Of a stretch of DNA of 9,584 nucleotides, positions 5,908 through 9,584 are shown piece after piece. The position numbers were made by a program, and so were the translations under genes. Origin of the DNA: Desulfobacterales bacterium (GTDB taxonomy: Bacteria > Desulfobacterota > DSM-4660 > Desulfatiglandales > Desulfatiglandaceae); the NCBI GenBank assembly GCA_022013615.1, contig JAKLQB010000902.1:1-9584 (forward strand), given 5' to 3'. Under the pieces are notes generated by a model that did not search any database, was not told where the DNA came from, and worked only from the letters and a program-made list of their open reading frames with translations. How positions within the stretch are numbered: the stretch's first letter is position 1; each line of letters starts with the position of its first letter.

Positions 5908-8900
5908 TTACCTCGGAACCGCCAGGAGCATGGCGTCCAGGAGCCGTTTCTCCTCGCTGCTCTTGGGGTAAAGCGCGGACAGGGCGTTTGCCAGCCGCAG
6001 GAAATCCGTCCCTCTTTCCTGTTCCGCCTTAAGGAGTGCCCTCAAGGCATTCGTCATGCCGCCCGCCTGAAGAAGCATGGCCGCATGGATCCGATCCAGT
6101 GTTGTTGCCTCAAGGTCAGAGGTCAACTCGGCTGCCCGGGCCATGCTTCGACTCCGTTTACCCCCACGCCCCCGAATCTTTGGAGCTTCCTGTCTCGCCT
6201 CCGGAAATAGAAGAAGCTGGGGATCAGGGCTGGCTTCGCTCTCCAGTTGAAAAGCGACGGTCCTGGCCCCATCCTCCCCAAAAAGTTGTTTGGCCCTCTC
6301 TGAAATAGGCAAGAGCCTTATGACACCCTTATTGGTCTCAATAATGCGGCCTTCCCACTTGGGGAGCTCGATGCCCAGAGGCTGGGCAAAACGGCGCACC
6401 ACGTCAAAGACCAGGCTGTAGCCCTTGGCCTTACCCTTTGGGGCTGTTTCATCATCTTCTTCTATTTCCTCACTTTTCCCTTTTGCCTTTTTACTTTTGC
6501 CTTCTCCATTCCCATTGGTGGCCTGGAGCGTCCAGAGGAAGAGAGCGGTAAGGCGTGAATCCTCCTCCAGCACACCCGCCATGCCATTACGTGCCGTGGC
6601 CTCGGCCGTGCCCAAAACCTGCTCAAGGGCTATCCGGCCTACAGTCTCCCACACATAAGCCAGGAAACCCCGCTTATGTGGTTCTGTGGCTTCAGGATCG
6701 CCACCAAGGGGAATCTCTCTTTCCTGCGGATCGACAACTTTAGAATACCGACTGAATATCTCCAACGCCGGGCCGATGCAGGCGAAGACCAGGTCCGCGC
6801 CGCGAATACCTTCGCCTTGGAGTCGTTCCATCCAGATGCCGACGCGATTGGGTAATTCCTGCAAGACGTCAGCCCAGTCACCGACCGATGCGTCGTCGGG
6901 ACGGGGGCGGCAGACGAGGTGGACGCTGGTAGCAAGGGCTGCAGTTTCGCGGGCGATTAAGCGGGTGCCCATTTCTGTAGCAATTGGCCATGATCCAGTT
7001 ATGGTCCATCCTCCCTGGATAAGTCCGGTAAGCAGGGCTTCCCATCCCTCTGTCGTCTTGTGAGCAAAAACAACTGAACCGACGCCGTCCTCACGCAACA
7101 AACGGCGACCTTCGGAAAACACCTCTGCCATAGCTTTCTCGTAGAAACCACGGTTTTTAGTCACCCCGGCGATACACCGGGCAGGGTCTTGGATTGCCTC
7201 GTGTCGCTTTGGCGTCAGCGGATTTGTGGAATCGAAGGGGTCGGATAGGAACCGGTGCCCAGGCAAAGTTCGCTTCAGCCAGACGAAAAAGAAATCCGAG
7301 AGGTCTGCATAGGCAATCGCGTCGTAATAGGGCGGATCTGTAAACCAAACACCGACCGACTCAGCTGGCAATGGCGAATCCCCGGCGGCAGCCTGGTCAG
7401 CCTGTCCTGGCGCAGAACTCACCCAATTCTCCGCAACACGGGCCACCCAATCCACTGCGCCTGCAAACCCTCCAGTTGCGTTATCACCAAACAACGAAAT
7501 CTCATTGAAGTCCCAGACAATCGGAAGTGCTTGCCGTGCATATGTGTTACCCACGTATTCGCCACGTGGGACCCACCGGCAATTTGCACTGTTGTAGTCA
7601 GCGGCCTTACCGCCCACTATCGAGAGTAATTCGGCAAGAGCCTCTTTTTTCTGCGTCCTCCGCACTTCTGCAGTGAGTTTCACCAGTGTCACCAGCGCCA
7701 ACTTCTGCCGTGCTGTAAAGAGGTCGCCGAAAGTCTTCATTCCATAAAGTAAAACGCGGAACCCTGAACTTCCCTTTTGCCGTTCCCGCGGTAACGGCTC
7801 ATCCGGTACTGGGCATAGGCCCTTCTTACCGCCACGTTCCCATTCGTCAAGAATAGCCTTCAACCGCTTCTGTGCCTTCCAAACTGCCTGATAATCGCAC
7901 TCAGTTGGCAAGCGATAGTTGCGGCCCTGAATGCCTTGATGGAGGTTCACAACAGCCAGCATCCGTGCCCCGCCGATGCGCTTTAACATACCCTCACTCT
8001 GCCCTCCCCCAGAGGGAGAGGGATCGAATATCACATCCGCACCGCCTCGCTGCTCGGATAGTTGTGTCCGGACGCGTTCCGGAGGAAGTACCGTACCGCA
8101 GCAAAGGCAAGTGGCTTTGGCACGTGTAACCGTCCCATCATGCACCTCTTTATCCACCTTTGGTTCGAATATCTCGAACTCCACGTGTGGAGGCCCACTG
8201 CCTGACCGCACAACCTTGTGCATGAGTGCCCGCTTTCGGCTCGCCTTCTTACAGAGCCAGAACGATCGCATAAGCGGAATCTCCGCTCCGCAGTTGGGTG
8301 ACTCGCATTTGACTGTTCTCGCCCAAAGGTACGCAATAGGCGTGGCCTTATCCGGGTCTTTGGGATAAAACTCTGCCAGTTCCTTTTCAGCCTGGTCCTT
8401 GATCTCCTTCCCGACCCGTCGCAGCTCCTCGGCAAGCTCCAGCCCATGGCGGGGGATATCCTCAAGCATGACCTTGAGGATGAGACAGGCCACCGGGTTG
8501 AGGTCGCTCGCGAAAGCCTCACAACCAAGACGCAGGGCCTCTAGAGGAATAGAGCCGCCTCCTGCGAAGGGGTCCACGACCAGCGGCGTCTCATCCGGAT
8601 GGGCGGCTTTGACCAACTCGCGTCCTGCCTCGATGTATGCATGGTTAGAAGCCAGATCCCAGTTGGCGAAATCTCCTATAAACCGAAGTAAAGAACGTCG
8701 CAACCCGTCGTCATCCGGTTCAAGTGCCTGGGGCAATGGCGCCAGCGCCTTCCGTGCTCTGACCTTAAACTCCTGAGGACAGTTCACGTCGCACGGATCA
8801 GGAAGAAGCAACCCAAGCAACATGGCCCTGCAAGCAGCCAAGGGCCTCCTCGCCCACCAAAGGTGGAGCGTGCATGGGTGCCCGTGCCTGATGGACTTCT

Positions 8901-8976
8901 CCCTTGCCGCGTGCTTTGAAACCACTGCAATAGGGAAGTCGACTTCGGCCAAGCGTTTGCATTCTTTAGGTATCAT
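5908..8976 (-). CDS. DUF1156 DNA amino-methyltransferase (anti-phage-associated)
   Basis: A 1022-residue predicted adenine- or cytosine-N4-specific DNA methyltransferase. Seen: the DUF1156 N-terminus with HLWWARRPLAACRAMLL (about residues 38-54); AdoMet-binding motif I, VVDPFAGGGSIPLEA (133-147), followed by the acidic end of the next strand, FASDLNP (155-161); and catalytic motif IV, TDPPYYDAIAYADLSDFF (546-563). Cysteine clusters at C224/C229 and C290/C293 (CLCCG) look like a split zinc ribbon. Residues 822-852 are a Lys/Glu-rich low-complexity linker. The order motif I, long insert, motif IV is usual for this family, whose members are about 900-1050 residues. The ATG at 8976 is the first start after an in-frame TAG 9 bp upstream; its ribosome-binding site is weak. 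The gene ends 6 bp before the nuclease start. Residues ~318-330 are encoded by an inserted repeat (see separate entry). Target base and sequence cannot be read from sequence alone. Confidence 0.95.
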   Translation of the reverse strand: MIPKECKRLAEVDFPIAVVSKHAAREKSIRHGHPCTLHLWWARRPLAACRAMLLGLLLPDPCDVNCPQEFKVRARKALAPLPQALEPDDDGLRRSLLRFIGDFANWDLASNHAYIEAGRELVKAAHPDETPLVVDPFAGGGSIPLEALRLGCEAFASDLNPVACLILKVMLEDIPRHGLELAEELRRVGKEIKDQAEKELAEFYPKDPDKATPIAYLWARTVKCESPNCGAEIPLMRSFWLCKKASRKRALMHKVVRSGSGPPHVEFEIFEPKVDKEVHDGTVTRAKATCLCCGTVLPPERVRTQLSEQRGGADVIFDPSPSGGGQSEGMLKRIGGARMLAVVNLHQGIQGRNYRLPTECDYQAVWKAQKRLKAILDEWERGGKKGLCPVPDEPLPRERQKGSSGFRVLLYGMKTFGDLFTARQKLALVTLVKLTAEVRRTQKKEALAELLSIVGGKAADYNSANCRWVPRGEYVGNTYARQALPIVWDFNEISLFGDNATGGFAGAVDWVARVAENWVSSAPGQADQAAAGDSPLPAESVGVWFTDPPYYDAIAYADLSDFFFVWLKRTLPGHRFLSDPFDSTNPLTPKRHEAIQDPARCIAGVTKNRGFYEKAMAEVFSEGRRLLREDGVGSVVFAHKTTEGWEALLTGLIQGGWTITGSWPIATEMGTRLIARETAALATSVHLVCRPRPDDASVGDWADVLQELPNRVGIWMERLQGEGIRGADLVFACIGPALEIFSRYSKVVDPQEREIPLGGDPEATEPHKRGFLAYVWETVGRIALEQVLGTAEATARNGMAGVLEEDSRLTALFLWTLQATNGNGEGKSKKAKGKSEEIEEDDETAPKGKAKGYSLVFDVVRRFAQPLGIELPKWEGRIIETNKGVIRLLPISERAKQLFGEDGARTVAFQLESEASPDPQLLLFPEARQEAPKIRGRGGKRSRSMARAAELTSDLEATTLDRIHAAMLLQAGGMTNALRALLKAEQERGTDFLRLANALSALYPKSSEEKRLLDAMLLAVPR
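7991..8022. repeat. CCCTC/GAGGG palindrome-like repeat inside the DUF1156 gene
   Basis: A run of CCCTCACTCTGCCCTCCCCC followed directly by AGAGGGAGAGGG lies within the methyltransferase coding frame. Read on the coding strand it gives the residues PSPSGGGQSEG. It resembles the interspersed CCCTCTCCC...GGGAGAGGG elements seen in many bacterial genomes, which usually sit between genes. Either side of it the protein reads ADVIFD and RIGGARMLAVV, which would join naturally without it. The insertion keeps the frame. That it is a mobile or interspersed repeat is inferred from its look; no second copy is present in the window. Confidence 0.5.
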
Positions 8977-9041
8977 CGGATTCTACTCTAATTCACTACT
9001 TTTCGATTGTTCCGAACCATGCCGATTCCACTCTTCATTTT

Positions 9042-9584
9042 TCAGGATCGGTTTTGTCTGCGCATATTTTCTACTGCCTTGGCGAAGTTCGGGGTGTCTG
9101 GCTTTTTGCTCCATTCATCCCAGAAATCAATGGTGGCGCTAAGCGGCTTTTCTTTGGGAGGATGAATGCGAATCCTGCTCGGCAGCAACACCGCATCGCC
9201 AACCACCAAGGCCTCCCCAATGTCCAGAATCGGGAGGGTATCCATCAATCCTTCCAGGCTTTCCGGCATGAGCTTTCTGACCGTAGCCTGATCATCACCA
9301 TTAGTCAGGCGGAGAGCCACGACGTTGTTGCATTGGCTGAGAATTGTCGCGCTCACATCGGAGGGCCGCTGGCTGACGATTAAGAGCGCAACACCATACT
9401 TTCGACCTTCCTTGGCGATTTTTTCGAAATTTTCTATAGCTCGCTGCTCGACGGGGTTCTTTCCGTCCTTTTTAGGCAGATACATGTGTGCCTCGTCGCA
9501 CACGAGAGCCATCGGCTTGCGCTTATCGCGGTCGGTCCAAAATTGCACTTGGTAGATAATACGAGCAACAAGACCCACTATGAC
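9042..9584 (-). CDS. HerA/FtsK-family ATPase, C-terminal part (5' end outside window)
   Basis: The last 180 codons of a HerA-like hexameric DNA translocase. The frame is open to the right edge, so the true start and the Walker A motif lie outside the window. Seen: a Walker B strand, MALVCDEAHMYLP, with D-E-A-H at the catalytic position, then GVALLIVSQRPSDVSATILS, the HerA/DUF87 sensor and arginine-finger region. LRLTNGDDQ and a C-terminal GEALVVGDAVLLPSRIRI strand follow; all are typical of HerA C-terminal halves. Family knowledge: HerA proteins pump or remodel duplex DNA as hexamers, often with a nuclease partner. Next to DUF1156 and DUF499 genes this matches the subfamily annotated as anti-phage-associated helicase HerA. 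A 65-bp gap separates it from the methyltransferase gene on the same strand. Family call is very sure; the defence role rests on context. Confidence 0.93.
   Translation of the reverse strand, partial: VIVGLVARIIYQVQFWTDRDKRKPMALVCDEAHMYLPKKDGKNPVEQRAIENFEKIAKEGRKYGVALLIVSQRPSDVSATILSQCNNVVALRLTNGDDQATVRKLMPESLEGLMDTLPILDIGEALVVGDAVLLPSRIRIHPPKEKPLSATIDFWDEWSKKPDTPNFAKAVENMRRQNRS

Noticed and set aside
5590..6210. 206-codon plus-strand frame
   Set aside because: Antisense to the nuclease and methyltransferase genes; a composition effect of GC-rich coding DNA.

Overview
The window looks like part of a bacterial defence island. Almost everything recognisable lies on the minus strand, so it reads from right (9584) to left (1). 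No ribosomal or housekeeping gene is present to fix the taxonomy. Moderately GC-rich genes with good Shine-Dalgarno sites, together with intergenic repeats of the GGCTGAA/TTCAGCC type and a four-helix-bundle gene fossil, suggest an uncultured environmental proteobacterium-like lineage, perhaps Desulfobacterota or a relative. That placement is low confidence.

The right three quarters (9584 to 2158) is an intact minus-strand cluster. It starts with the C-terminal half of a HerA/FtsK-type ATPase that runs off the right edge. Next is a 1022-residue DUF1156 amino-methyltransferase with zinc-ribbon-like cysteines, then a 321-residue protein joining a putative PUA/EVE-like reader domain to an HsdR_N-type PD-(D/E)XK nuclease, then a 920-residue DUF499 P-loop ATPase. 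HerA + DUF1156 + DUF499 is the gene set annotated as anti-phage-associated and close to the systems called Hma (helicase, methylase, ATPase). The methylase, nuclease and ATPase genes are separated by only 6 and 15 bp, so they should be one transcript. The working model is modification by the DUF1156 enzyme, and translocation or remodelling by the two ATPases. The embedded nuclease would be the effector, and its N-terminal domain may read modified bases. The nuclease is the least familiar component and the best candidate for something new.

The left quarter (2157 to 1) is AT-richer and decayed. Immediately downstream of DUF499 is a frameshifted C-terminal remnant of what may be a type III-like DNA methyltransferase. 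Next comes a four-helix-bundle (S23-type) gene fossil carrying a hairpin repeat and flanked by inverted TTCAGCC repeats. A two-gene unit follows, a 115-residue unknown protein and a minimal MNT nucleotidyltransferase, and it runs by an ATGA overlap into a HEPN gene. The HEPN gene has a one-base frameshift and has lost its 3' half. It is joined to the last ~140 codons of a type III restriction-like helicase/nuclease subunit with its PD-ExK residues intact. Near the left edge a new minus-strand gene appears to begin, with a strong ribosome-binding site and four codons visible.

Taken together, the window shows an apparently intact multi-gene defence system next to a graveyard of older restriction-modification and HEPN/MNT genes.
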